Below are positions 43,392 through 52,743 of a DNA stretch of 64,000 bases, one piece after another. Position 1 is the first letter of the stretch; each line of letters opens with the position of its first letter. Made by a program: the position numbers and the translations under genes. Source of the stretch: P36-A1 sp049478495 (GTDB lineage Bacteria > Bacillota_I > Bacilli_A > JAJDGJ01); contig NZ_CP168083.1 in NCBI RefSeq assembly GCF_049478495.1, positions 1,902,007-1,966,006 on the forward strand, read 5' to 3'. A model generated the notes under the pieces. That model saw only the letters and a list, made by a program, of their open reading frames with translations. It was not told the DNA's origin and searched no databases.

Positions 43392-44456
43392 CTATCTAAA
43401 ATTGTTTTTATAATATTGTATATTTTCTAAATTATAATCTACTAAATGACCTATTTTTCGATTATGTTTAGGTGTTTTACGATAATCGTAATAATTAATA
43501 CTATCACCATATTGATTTAGAATTAATTTTAATTTATCTAAATCTTGTCCTAATATATTTACCATTACAGCATTACACTTAATAGCAGTACTTCCAAGTT
43601 TTTCACCTGTAATTGCTTTTATATGATTATGATATTGTGATGTAATATGTGTATCCATTGTAATATGTCCACTATTGTGTGGTCTTGCTGCTATTTCATT
43701 AAAGTACACTATTCCATCTTTAACAAAAAACTCAACACATAATATGCCATAAATATTATTTTCATCAATTATTTTTTTAACTATTTCATTTGCTTGTTTT
43801 ATTATTGAATTACTTTGTTTTTCTAAAGTAGTCATATGTAATATGCCATTTACATGTAAATTACTAAATGGTTCATAAAACTTTAATTCATCATTTATAC
43901 TCTTTATTGCAATAACACTTATTTCATAATCAAAGTCTAGTAATTCTTCACACATATAAGTTGTATTAGTAAAATCAACTTTAACTAAATCTTCTTTTTT
44001 ATATATTTTATATTGTCCTTTACCATCATATCCAAGTGAGACACTTTTCATAATGTAAGGATAATTTAAGATGATTTCTTGTTCTTTACTTTCAATGTAT
44101 TGCCAGTTAATTGTTTTTATATCTAGTTTTTTAGCTAATTCTTTTTCATTCAATCTTGATGATGATAATATTAAAGGTTTAGCTTTTTGAACTATATTAT
44201 ATTTCTGACTTAATTCTTCTACTATATTTGAATTAATATTTTCAAATTCATAAGTGATTACATCACATAATTTACAAAATTCTTCAAGTTTATTTTTATC
44301 ATTAAAGCTTCCTTCTACAAAGATATCACATAAATTTGCAGCTGATACTTCTTTGCTTTGATCATAGACTACTGTTTTATATCCAAGTTGACAGGCAGCT
44401 AATGATAAATACATTCCAAGTTGTCCACCACCAATAATTCCAATAGTTTGTTTCAT
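43392..44456 (-). CDS. purK: N5-carboxyaminoimidazole ribonucleotide synthase
   Basis: The 354-residue ATP-grasp enzyme begins TIGIIGGGQLGMYLSLAACQ and has YIMKSVSLGYDGKGQYKI and EIAARPHNSGHITMD. Its ATG shares a base with the purE stop codon, so the two consecutive steps are translationally coupled. Confidence 0.95.
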   Translation of the reverse strand: MKQTIGIIGGGQLGMYLSLAACQLGYKTVVYDQSKEVSAANLCDIFVEGSFNDKNKLEEFCKLCDVITYEFENINSNIVEELSQKYNIVQKAKPLILSSSRLNEKELAKKLDIKTINWQYIESKEQEIILNYPYIMKSVSLGYDGKGQYKIYKKEDLVKVDFTNTTYMCEELLDFDYEISVIAIKSINDELKFYEPFSNLHVNGILHMTTLEKQSNSIIKQANEIVKKIIDENNIYGILCVEFFVKDGIVYFNEIAARPHNSGHITMDTHITSQYHNHIKAITGEKLGSTAIKCNAVMVNILGQDLDKLKLILNQYGDSINYYDYRKTPKHNRKIGHLVDYNLENIQYYKNNFR

Positions 44457-44932
44457 TATTTTAACTCCATTTTTTCAACTTTTTTTATTAGCTCTAATTT
44501 GTAGTTTTCTAATGCTATTTGGGCATCTTTATTAAAAGTTGAAATTATTGAAGTTGCCATTATTGCAGCATTTGCTGCTTGATTAATTCCCATTGTTGCA
44601 ACTGGAATTCCAGGTGGCATTTGTGCAATTGAAAGTAATGAATCCAAACCATCTAAAGATTTTGATTTGATTGGTACTCCAATTACTGGTAAGGTGCACA
44701 TTGAGGCTACCATTCCAGGTAAGTGAGCTGCACCACCAGCTGCAGCAATTATTACACTATATTTTTCTTTAGCACTTAAAGCAAATTCATACATTTTTTG
44801 TGGTGTACGATGTGCTGATACAACTTTACTTTCATATTTTATATTAAACTTATCTAAAATTATTTCGGCTTCTTTCATCACAGGATAATCACTATTTGAT
44901 CCCATTATTATAGCAACTACTATATCTTTCAT
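44456..44932 (-). CDS. purE: N5-CAIR mutase, class I PurE
   Basis: The 158-residue enzyme has AIIMGSNSDYPVMKEAEIIL, SAHRTPQKMYEFA and AAAGGAAHLPGMVAS. The pairing with PurK indicates the class I N5-CAIR mutase. Confidence 0.96.
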   Translation of the reverse strand: MKDIVVAIIMGSNSDYPVMKEAEIILDKFNIKYESKVVSAHRTPQKMYEFALSAKEKYSVIIAAAGGAAHLPGMVASMCTLPVIGVPIKSKSLDGLDSLLSIAQMPPGIPVATMGINQAANAAIMATSIISTFNKDAQIALENYKLELIKKVEKMELK

Positions 44933-44933
44933 A

Positions 44934-46358
44934 TTAACAGCATCCTTTTTTATTAAAGTCTTCTAATGCATCATATAAACTTGTTACATATTTACCATTA
45001 AAACAAGCAGTACATGCTCTTTTACATGTTTTGTGATCATTACTAGTAATGTTTAGTGCTTTTTCAAGATTTTCTAGTTCTAAAAATTCTAATGAATCGG
45101 CATTTATAAAATCTCTTAGTTCTGTTACATTCATTTTATTTGATATTAATTCATCAAAACTTGAAATATCAACACCATAATAACATGGAAATTTTATTGC
45201 AGGTGAAGCAATTCTAACATGAACTTCTTTAGCATTTGCATCTTTAAGCATTTTTACAATTCTTTTCATTGTAGTTCCTCGAACAATAGAATCATCTATT
45301 AAGACAATTCTTTTTCCACCAACTATTTCTGAAACAGCTGAAAGCTTCATTTTTACTCCACGTTCTCTCATTGCTTGTGTTGGTTGTATGAAAGTTCTAC
45401 CTACATATCTATTTTTTACTAATCCCATTTCATATGGAATTTTAGCTTCTTCTGAGTAACCAATAGCAGCTGATATACTTGAATCAGGTACACCAACTAC
45501 AATATCAGCATCTACTATATTATGTCTAGCAAGAGCTCTACCACTTTCTTTTCTAGCAGCATGTACATTAATACCATCGATAGTGCTATCTGGTCTTGAA
45601 AAATATACATATTCCATAAGACAAACATTATGTGATGTTTCATTAGCATACATTATTGATTCAAGTTTACCATCTACAATATGTACTATTTCACCAGGTT
45701 GTACATCTCTTACATATTTAGCTCCTATAATATTAAATGCACATGTTTCTGATGATAAAACATAACTTTCATCATCTAATTGACCAATTGAAAGTGGTCT
45801 TAAACCATGACGATCTCTTATTCCATAAATACCAGTATCATGTAACATTACATAGGCAAATGAACCATCTACTTGAATTAATGAGTTTACTAATCTTTCA
45901 ATAAATTCACCTGATTGATTTCTTATTAAATGAATAATGATTTCACTATCTGATGTTGATGCAAAGACACTTCCATTACGTTCTAAATTTTCTTTAAGAA
46001 GTTTCGCATTTCCTATATGACCATTATGAGCTACAGCTAAGTATTCATCATAAAAGTGAAAAGCAAATGGTTGAACATTGGCTACACCTAAACCACCAGC
46101 AGTTGCATATCTTACATGACCTATACAATTTTTACTCTTGATTTCTTCTAGGTCAACATTCTTGAAAACATCATTTACTAAACCATTATTTTTAACTACT
46201 TTTAAAGTATTATCATCTGTAATACAAGCTATACCGGCAGCTTGTTGACCTCTGTGTTGTAAACTATGTAAACCATAGTAAGTAAATGGTACTGCATCTA
46301 TGTTGTTTGAAACTGCAAATACTCCACATTCTTCATTTAGTCCTTTAATGTCAATCAT
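44934..46358 (-). CDS. purF: Amidophosphoribosyltransferase
   Basis: The 474-residue enzyme has a short propeptide of ten residues before the nucleophile Cys11 (NEECGVFAVS), the glutaminase motif HNGHIGNAKLL, and the PRPP loop VLIDDSIVRGTTMKRIVKML. Cysteines in CKRACTACFNGKY resemble the iron-sulfur ligands of Bacillus PurF. It is the committed step, inhibited by purine nucleotides in known enzymes. Confidence 0.96.
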   Translation of the reverse strand: MIDIKGLNEECGVFAVSNNIDAVPFTYYGLHSLQHRGQQAAGIACITDDNTLKVVKNNGLVNDVFKNVDLEEIKSKNCIGHVRYATAGGLGVANVQPFAFHFYDEYLAVAHNGHIGNAKLLKENLERNGSVFASTSDSEIIIHLIRNQSGEFIERLVNSLIQVDGSFAYVMLHDTGIYGIRDRHGLRPLSIGQLDDESYVLSSETCAFNIIGAKYVRDVQPGEIVHIVDGKLESIMYANETSHNVCLMEYVYFSRPDSTIDGINVHAARKESGRALARHNIVDADIVVGVPDSSISAAIGYSEEAKIPYEMGLVKNRYVGRTFIQPTQAMRERGVKMKLSAVSEIVGGKRIVLIDDSIVRGTTMKRIVKMLKDANAKEVHVRIASPAIKFPCYYGVDISSFDELISNKMNVTELRDFINADSLEFLELENLEKALNITSNDHKTCKRACTACFNGKYVTSLYDALEDFNKKGCC

Positions 46359-46372
46359 TTATTTTTCTCCTT

Positions 46373-49300
46373 TTATTTTATTTTTCTAAAGTAAGCTACC
46401 GCACCTTCGAATAATTGTTGTTCTTTTTCACCTATAATATTTTGATATAATCCATCTTCATATCTTTCAGTATGACCCATTTTCCCAAGTATTCTACCAT
46501 CTAATGATGTTATTCCTTCAATAGCTGCAAATGAACCATTTGGATTAAAACGATAATCCATAGAAGGTTTATTTTCTAAATCTACATATTGAGTAATAAC
46601 TTGTCCATTTTCAAATAATTCTTTTATAGTAATATCATCTGCCATAAAGCGTCCTTCACCATGAGAAATTGCAATGGTATTTATATCATCTTCTTTTATT
46701 TTACTTAACCATGGAGAATTATTATTATGAGATTTTGTTTTTATAAAGCTACTAATGTGATTTCCTCTTTCATTTAAGAAAAGAGTGGGCATATTCTCAC
46801 TTAGTTGTCCTATTTTTCCATATGGTAATAAACCACTTTTTATAAGTGCTTGGAATCCATTACAAATACCAATTATTAATCCTTCTCTTGCAATAAATCT
46901 TTCAATAGCAGCACTTACTTTTTCATTCAATAGTATATTAACAATATATTTACCACTACCATCTGGTTCATCACCGGCAGAGAATCCACCACTAATTGCA
47001 AATATATTTGAATTGTCTAATGCTTCTACCATTTTATCAATACTTTTATTAATTTGTTCTTCATTCAAATCTACAAATGGTAACATATTAATTTTACAAC
47101 CTGCTTTTGTTAAACCCTTAGCTACATCATATTCTGAGTTTGTTCCATAAAATACTGGTATGTAAGCTATTGGATTTTCAATTGCTGTTGCACTATATTC
47201 TAATTTATTTAATTTTCCTAATTTATAGTTTTCAATTTCTTTAGGTTCATTACTTAATTTATGTGCATATGTTGTAGGGTATATATCTGCAAGAACTTCT
47301 TCATTTATAGTAACTAATTCTTTTAAATCAATAACTTCATTTTGATATTCAATACTATCTTGTATTGTAGTACCTAGATAAATTAGTTGATCATTATCTA
47401 ATTTAGTATTTGATGCAAAGACAAATCCTCCATAATAAGGATATAATAATTCATCAATACTTATTTTTTCTAATTTAATACCTATATTATTTCCAATTGA
47501 ACTATCATATATTGCTTTTAACATCCCACCATTTTTAATTGATATAGCACTTGTTATTTTATTATCAGTTTGTAACTGATTCATTAAATTAAAGTTTTCT
47601 TTTAATATTTCATAATCTATCTTTTCAGATCTAGTAGTTTTTAAAGCATAAACATATTGATTAGTCTCTTTAAACTCTACTGATAATATATCTTTAGCTT
47701 TAGCAGTTGTAATTGCAAATGAAATTACAGTAGGTGGTACATCTATTTCATTATAAGTTCCTGACATACTATCTTTACCACCTAATGCAGGTAAGTTTAA
47801 TTTTCTTTGTGTTTGTAGTGCACCTAATAATGCAGCAACAGGTTTTCCAAATCTTTCACCATCATTACTTACTCTTTCAAAGTATTCTTGTAATGATAGT
47901 CTTACATTATTCCATTTACCTCCTGATGCAACTATTCTAGCAACTGATTCTATAATGGCATATGAACCAACATAAAATGGTTGATATTCACCAATTTCTG
48001 GATTTCCTCCATAAGCAAGAACTGACACTGTATTTGTAAATCCTTTTTCAACTGGGATTTTTTGAGCTGATACTTCTGCAGGACTTAATTGATATTTACC
48101 TCCATATGCTGCTAAGACTGTTGATCTACCAACATTATTATCAAAAATTGATGATAGTGATTTAGTAGATGCATATCTTAAATCTTGTAACATAGTTTTT
48201 AAACTAGTTTCTAGTTTAGAAGTTACAAATTCACTTTTAAATACTGTATCAACATTAGTATCTAATATTGTTGGATTGATTGATTGTCTGATTCCATTAG
48301 TATCAAGAAATTCTCGATCAATATCAACAATTATATTATTTTGCCAACGCATTATCATTTTTTTAGCTGCAGTAACTGTAGCAACATTAACTGCAACAGT
48401 ATTTTCTTCATTTGCTAGTTGTTTAAATCTATCAAAATCTTTAGCTTCTATAACTACTGCCATTCTTTCTTGAGATTCTGATAAAGCTAAATCTGTTCCA
48501 TTTAAACCATCATATTTAGTTGGTAATACATCTAAATTAATATCTACACCATCAGCAATTTCTCCAATTGCAACAGAAACTCCACCAGCACCAAAATCAT
48601 TAGCTTTCTTAATCATTTTAGATACTTCTTCATTTCTAAATAATCTTTGTAGTTTTCTTTCTTCAGGAGCATTTCCTTTTTGCACTTCACTTTTAGCTTC
48701 AACTAAAGTTTCTTTATGTTGTACTTTTGAAGATCCTGTAGCTCCTCCAACACCATCTCTACCTGTTGCACCACCAAGAAGAACAACAATATCACCAACT
48801 TCAGGTTGTTTTCTTACAACCATTGATTTAGGTGCTGCTCCAACAACTGCTCCTAACTCCATTCTTTTAGCTAAATAACCTGGATGATATAATTCTTTAA
48901 TAAAGGTTGTACATAGTCCTATTTGATTACCATAAGAGCTATATCCTTTTGCAGCATTTTGTGTAATGGCTCTTTGAGATAATTTCCCAGGCAATGTTTG
49001 TTCAATTGGAGCTAAAACATTACCAGCTCCTGTTACCCTCATACCTTGGAATACATAAGATCTACCAGAAAGTGGATCTCTTATAGCACCACCAACACAT
49101 GTTGCTGCTCCACCAAATGGTTCGATTTCAGTAGGGTGGTTATGTGTTTCATTTTTATACATTAATAAGTATTTTTCATCTGTTCCATCAACATCAACAT
49201 CTATTTCAATACTACAAGCATTAACTTCATCACTAACTTCCATATCTAACAACATTCCATTAGCTCTTTCATATCTAGCTTCAATACTAGCCATTTCCAT

Positions 49301-50101
49301 TAATGTCATTGGCTTATCACTTCTGTTTAATTCTGTTTTCATTTTAATATATGTTTTATAAGCACTATCTATTTCATCATTTATACTACTTTGAGAGTAA
49401 TCTATATTTTTAAGCTCTGTTTCAAAAGTAGTATGACGACAGTGATCTGACCAATATGTATCTAAAATTAATACTTCTGTAATTCTAGGATCACGATTTT
49501 TTATTTTAAAATAATTTTGAATAAATTTTAAATCTTCAATGTTCATTGCTAAATTTTGTTCATTTAAAAATAATTCTAAATCTTTTACATTCATAGAAAT
49601 AAAACCATCTACTGTTTCAACAGGTTTTATATTAATATCTATATTATTGTCTAAAGGTAGACTTAAATCTTTTACTTGATTTTCTAAAGGATTAACTAAA
49701 AATTTTATAATATTTTGTTTTTCTTCAATACTTACTTCATTATTTAGAATATAAATAATTGAACTTTTAACATCTACTTCATTATTTGCTCCTAATAATA
49801 AAAGTCCTGATCTTGCAGAAGAAGCTCGTTGATCAAATTGTCCTGCTAAAGCTTCTATAGCAAAGTAATTTAAATTTGATAAATCTAAATCATGAAATAA
49901 ATTATCAGTTGCTATCTCCATAAATAATGTTTTTTCAGCTTTTGCTAGTGATGTTTCATCAACATTTAGTACATCATATACTTGAATCATTCTTAAATTA
50001 TTTAAAGATGTGATTTTTAAATCCTTCTTTAATTGATTAAATAAGTTTGTTTGCGTAGTTTGAAATTGTGTTTTTTTCTCAACATAAATTCTAGTGTTCA
50101 T
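46373..50101 (-). CDS. purL: Phosphoribosylformylglycinamidine synthase, large single-chain type
   Basis: The 1242-residue protein fuses a PurS-like N-terminus, the FGAM synthase domain (YKNETHNHPTEIEPFGGAAT, GGATGRDGVGGATGSSKVQH) and a C-terminal class I glutaminase with Cys near 1079 (GLIIGICNGFQALIKSG) and His near 1147 (ISHGEGRFMADD). This replaces the separate purS, purL and purQ genes of Bacillus. It is the first gene of the operon, directly after the second leader terminator. Confidence 0.96.
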   Translation of the reverse strand: MNTRIYVEKKTQFQTTQTNLFNQLKKDLKITSLNNLRMIQVYDVLNVDETSLAKAEKTLFMEIATDNLFHDLDLSNLNYFAIEALAGQFDQRASSARSGLLLLGANNEVDVKSSIIYILNNEVSIEEKQNIIKFLVNPLENQVKDLSLPLDNNIDINIKPVETVDGFISMNVKDLELFLNEQNLAMNIEDLKFIQNYFKIKNRDPRITEVLILDTYWSDHCRHTTFETELKNIDYSQSSINDEIDSAYKTYIKMKTELNRSDKPMTLMEMASIEARYERANGMLLDMEVSDEVNACSIEIDVDVDGTDEKYLLMYKNETHNHPTEIEPFGGAATCVGGAIRDPLSGRSYVFQGMRVTGAGNVLAPIEQTLPGKLSQRAITQNAAKGYSSYGNQIGLCTTFIKELYHPGYLAKRMELGAVVGAAPKSMVVRKQPEVGDIVVLLGGATGRDGVGGATGSSKVQHKETLVEAKSEVQKGNAPEERKLQRLFRNEEVSKMIKKANDFGAGGVSVAIGEIADGVDINLDVLPTKYDGLNGTDLALSESQERMAVVIEAKDFDRFKQLANEENTVAVNVATVTAAKKMIMRWQNNIIVDIDREFLDTNGIRQSINPTILDTNVDTVFKSEFVTSKLETSLKTMLQDLRYASTKSLSSIFDNNVGRSTVLAAYGGKYQLSPAEVSAQKIPVEKGFTNTVSVLAYGGNPEIGEYQPFYVGSYAIIESVARIVASGGKWNNVRLSLQEYFERVSNDGERFGKPVAALLGALQTQRKLNLPALGGKDSMSGTYNEIDVPPTVISFAITTAKAKDILSVEFKETNQYVYALKTTRSEKIDYEILKENFNLMNQLQTDNKITSAISIKNGGMLKAIYDSSIGNNIGIKLEKISIDELLYPYYGGFVFASNTKLDNDQLIYLGTTIQDSIEYQNEVIDLKELVTINEEVLADIYPTTYAHKLSNEPKEIENYKLGKLNKLEYSATAIENPIAYIPVFYGTNSEYDVAKGLTKAGCKINMLPFVDLNEEQINKSIDKMVEALDNSNIFAISGGFSAGDEPDGSGKYIVNILLNEKVSAAIERFIAREGLIIGICNGFQALIKSGLLPYGKIGQLSENMPTLFLNERGNHISSFIKTKSHNNNSPWLSKIKEDDINTIAISHGEGRFMADDITIKELFENGQVITQYVDLENKPSMDYRFNPNGSFAAIEGITSLDGRILGKMGHTERYEDGLYQNIIGEKEQQLFEGAVAYFRKIK

Positions 50102-50138
50102 TTTTTCGTTTCCTTTCTATTTTAGTAACATTAAAGTC

Positions 50139-50167
50139 AAAAAAACAGTGCACCAAAGCGCACTGTT
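50139..50167 (-). terminator. Second terminator of the purine leader, before purL
   Basis: On the minus strand AACAGTGC pairs with GCACTGTT around an 8-base loop and is followed by seven T. It starts one base after the leader ORF stop codon and lies 38 bases before the purL start, so it must be bypassed for operon expression. Confidence 0.85.
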
Positions 50168-50168
50168 A

Positions 50169-50219
50169 TTATTTATCATTTTTTTGAATTATTGAATTGT
50201 TTAATGTTACTTTGTACAT
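50169..50219 (-). CDS. Purine operon leader peptide, 16 residues
   Basis: A perfect AGGAGG lies 7 bases before the ATG at 50219, and the frame reads MYKVTLNNSIIQKNDK before TAA. The stop codon abuts the terminator hairpin at 50139-50167, the geometry of an attenuator in which ribosome position affects the hairpin. The peptide matches no family I know, and its codons give no obvious amino-acid bias. Confidence 0.6.
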   Translation of the reverse strand: MYKVTLNNSIIQKNDK

Positions 50220-50244
50220 GTAGGTTCCTCCTAAGAAAAACAAC

Positions 50245-50291
50245 GATAAAAGTATCCCTTTGTGCACGCACAAAAGCAAAAAACTTTTATC
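50245..50291 (-). promoter_or_regulatory. Expression-platform hairpin of the purine riboswitch
   Basis: On the minus strand GATAAAAGT pairs with ACTTTTATC, enclosing a second stem formed by TTTGTG and CACAAA. A T-rich stretch, GTTGTTTTT, follows, so it resembles a terminator. Its ascending arm overlaps the 3' strand of aptamer helix P1, making the two structures exclusive. Confidence 0.7.
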
Positions 50292-50358
50292 ATAGTCCAT
50301 CAATTTACGGTCGATTGGTAGAGACGTCTAACCCATATTGTTAGACATATACGATAAA
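50286..50358 (-). promoter_or_regulatory. Purine riboswitch aptamer, guanine type
   Basis: The minus strand shows P1 (TTTATCGTATA with TATGATAAA), P2 (GTCTAAC and GTTAGAC), the joining motif TCTCTACC, the P3 loop ACCGTAAAT and GGACTATG. The C in GACTA is the discriminator position that specifies guanine or hypoxanthine rather than adenine. It lies about 20 bases after the predicted start site of the purine operon. Confidence 0.95.
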
Positions 50359-50387
50359 TAATAATATTCAATTTTCTTTACGATTTA

Positions 50388-50416
50388 ATCTTATCACATC
50401 TTTATTTTTGTTACAA
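50388..50416 (-). promoter_or_regulatory. Promoter of the purine operon
   Basis: TTGTAA (50411-50416) and TAAGAT (50388-50393) are separated by 17 bases. Transcription would begin near 50380, just before the aptamer. The further stretch to 50640 is AT-rich and shows no gene. Confidence 0.65.
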
Positions 50417-50639
50417 TATGAAAATTACATTTTTATCATTAATAAGTGTATATTATTGTAATTGTTACAAATTTATAACTTTAAATTATATAATATATTC
50501 ATTTGTATAGAAAAAAACTTTACCTTTGATTAAGCGATAGCTAAAGACTTACTGTTAGAAATTTTCACATTTAAAACATCAAATAATACCAAAAAATATT
50601 AGATATTATATAGTTTTGGATTTATTTTGTACTTTTGAA

Positions 50640-52397
50640 TTATATCATTTGTTCTTTCACATATTTAGCATATAGTTTATGAGTCTTTAACAATTCTGAA
50701 TGATTTCCACTTCCCGTGACATGTCCATTTTCAATAAAATATATATTATCTGCATTAACTATAGTTGAAAGTCTATGTGCAATAACAATTGTAGTTCTAT
50801 TTACCATTAATTTATCCAATGCTTTTTGTACCATATATTCTGATTGTGAATCAAGACTTGCTGTAGCTTCATCTAACATAAGTATTTTGGGGTTTCTTAA
50901 AAAGGCTCTTGCAATTGCAATCCTTTGTTTTTGTCCACCCGATAATTTTAAACCTCGTTCTCCAATTTCTGTATCTAACTTATCTTTAAAATTCTCTACA
51001 AAATCTTTAGCATAAGCTAACTCTAAAGCTTCCCATAACTTTTCATCAGATACATTATCATATAAACCATAGGTTAAATTAAATTTTATAGAACCTGCAA
51101 AGACTGCACTATCTTGTGAAACATAGCCTATTTGACTACGCCATTCATTAATATTTATATCTTGTATATCGTAATTTCCTATTTTAATATAACCACTATT
51201 AGGTTTATAAAATCTTTCGATTAAAGCTAATACTGTTGATTTACCACTACCACTAGGACCAACAAATGCTACAACACTATTGGATTTAGCTTCAAAATTG
51301 AAATCATTTAAGATCATTTGATTTTCATTATAACCAAAGTTTACATTAGTTGATACAAGATCTAATCCACTTATATCTACATCTTTTATACTACCAACAC
51401 TTTCTTTATCAAATAAAAGTATTTGTTGTATACGTTCTGTTGAACCCATAGCTTTTTGAACTTGAGAGAAGAATGTTGCAAATGTTGCAACTGGAGTTAT
51501 TATATTGAAAATATAAAGTAAGAAGGCTACTAAAGTTCCTAAAGTTAATGTATTATTTGATACTCTGACAAAACCATAACCTAGTATTCCTACAATTGCT
51601 GCAAATAATACAGTTAATAAAATAGGTTGTAAAATAGCCTCAATTTTAGCATCTTTAATTCCTAATTGAAATATTTTACCAATTAGTGAAGCACCATTAC
51701 TTTTTTCAAAGTTTTCTCCATTACTAGATTTTATTAATCTAATCTCTGTTAGTTTTTCACTAGCATCACCATTAAAATCAGCCGTTGCACTTTGTACTTG
51801 TTTCCCGATTTTAGCAATTAATTTACCTAATGGTAAGATAATAGCTACAATTACTGGGATAACACTAAATAGTAGGGCAGCCATTTTATAGTCCATAATA
51901 AATAGTATAATCATTGAGCCAATTAATTGAATACTACCTGTTAAAAATCCTGGAAACTGTGATGTAACTAAATCCTTTAAAACTGCAGTATCATTTACTA
52001 AACGAGAGCTACTTGCTCCTGCTTTTCGATCATCAAAGTAATTAACTGGAAGTAATAGTAAATGATTCCATAATCTTATCCTTAAGTTTTGAACTGCATT
52101 TTCACCTACATATCTTAAAATAAAACCACCTAGAGTACCAAAAACAAGTTGTACTATTAAAGCTAGTGCTATTAATATTATTACATTACTATCCAAATTC
52201 ATTATTGTATTTGTATCAACTAAATTTTTACTTAACTGTGGTACGACTAAACTTGCAGCACTTGTAATGACACTTAAAAATATCCCAAGTAAAAATAAAG
52301 ATTTTTTAGGACTAGCACTATTAATAAGCTTCAAAAAATCGATTAATCTAAACTGAAGTGAAACTTTTTTTGTTTTTGATTGTTGCTTTGCTACCAT
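50640..52397 (-). CDS. ABC half-transporter, multidrug/lipid exporter type (second copy)
   Basis: The 585-residue protein has a six-helix membrane domain (about 35-320) and an ATPase with Walker A GPSGSGKST, signature LSGGQKQRIAIARAFLR, Walker B ILMLDEATASLD and the His-switch IVIAHRLSTI. It is closely related to the upstream 588-residue protein along its whole length, suggesting duplication. A terminator lies between them, so it probably has its own promoter. The substrate is unknown; a heterodimer is possible, but both ATPase sites look intact. Confidence 0.9.
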   Translation of the reverse strand: MVAKQQSKTKKVSLQFRLIDFLKLINSASPKKSLFLLGIFLSVITSAASLVVPQLSKNLVDTNTIMNLDSNVIILIALALIVQLVFGTLGGFILRYVGENAVQNLRIRLWNHLLLLPVNYFDDRKAGASSSRLVNDTAVLKDLVTSQFPGFLTGSIQLIGSMIILFIMDYKMAALLFSVIPVIVAIILPLGKLIAKIGKQVQSATADFNGDASEKLTEIRLIKSSNGENFEKSNGASLIGKIFQLGIKDAKIEAILQPILLTVLFAAIVGILGYGFVRVSNNTLTLGTLVAFLLYIFNIITPVATFATFFSQVQKAMGSTERIQQILLFDKESVGSIKDVDISGLDLVSTNVNFGYNENQMILNDFNFEAKSNSVVAFVGPSGSGKSTVLALIERFYKPNSGYIKIGNYDIQDININEWRSQIGYVSQDSAVFAGSIKFNLTYGLYDNVSDEKLWEALELAYAKDFVENFKDKLDTEIGERGLKLSGGQKQRIAIARAFLRNPKILMLDEATASLDSQSEYMVQKALDKLMVNRTTIVIAHRLSTIVNADNIYFIENGHVTGSGNHSELLKTHKLYAKYVKEQMI

Positions 52398-52636
52398 ATA
52401 ACTATTGTATGTATATAATAATACATACTTCTCCCTTCACTACTATAAATGCTAAAAAAATCTTTTATAAAAAAAATAGTAACTCATAAGCTAAAGCAAG
52501 TAAAGTTATTAGCATTAAACAATATAAGCAATATCTATAATTAAAAATACTTATTTAACTTATTAAGGTTTTATAAATTATAGAGTGGCATAAGATTTAT
52601 TTTAATAAAATTCTTATACAGTTGGATCCAATTATT

Positions 52637-52692
52637 AAAAAAAAGAAAAAGATCTAAATCATCTTGTTTAATTACAAGAAGAATTAGATCTT
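52637..52692 (-). terminator. Terminator between the two ABC genes
   Basis: AAGATCTAA pairs with TTAGATCTT and an inner CTTGT/ACAAG stem forms. The minus-strand 3' side is a T-rich tract. The remainder of the gap (52398-52636) shows no gene. Confidence 0.75.
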
Positions 52693-52743
52693 ACTTTCAT
52701 ATTAGTTTAAATTATTGAAGTTATATATCTAAATAATTCAATT

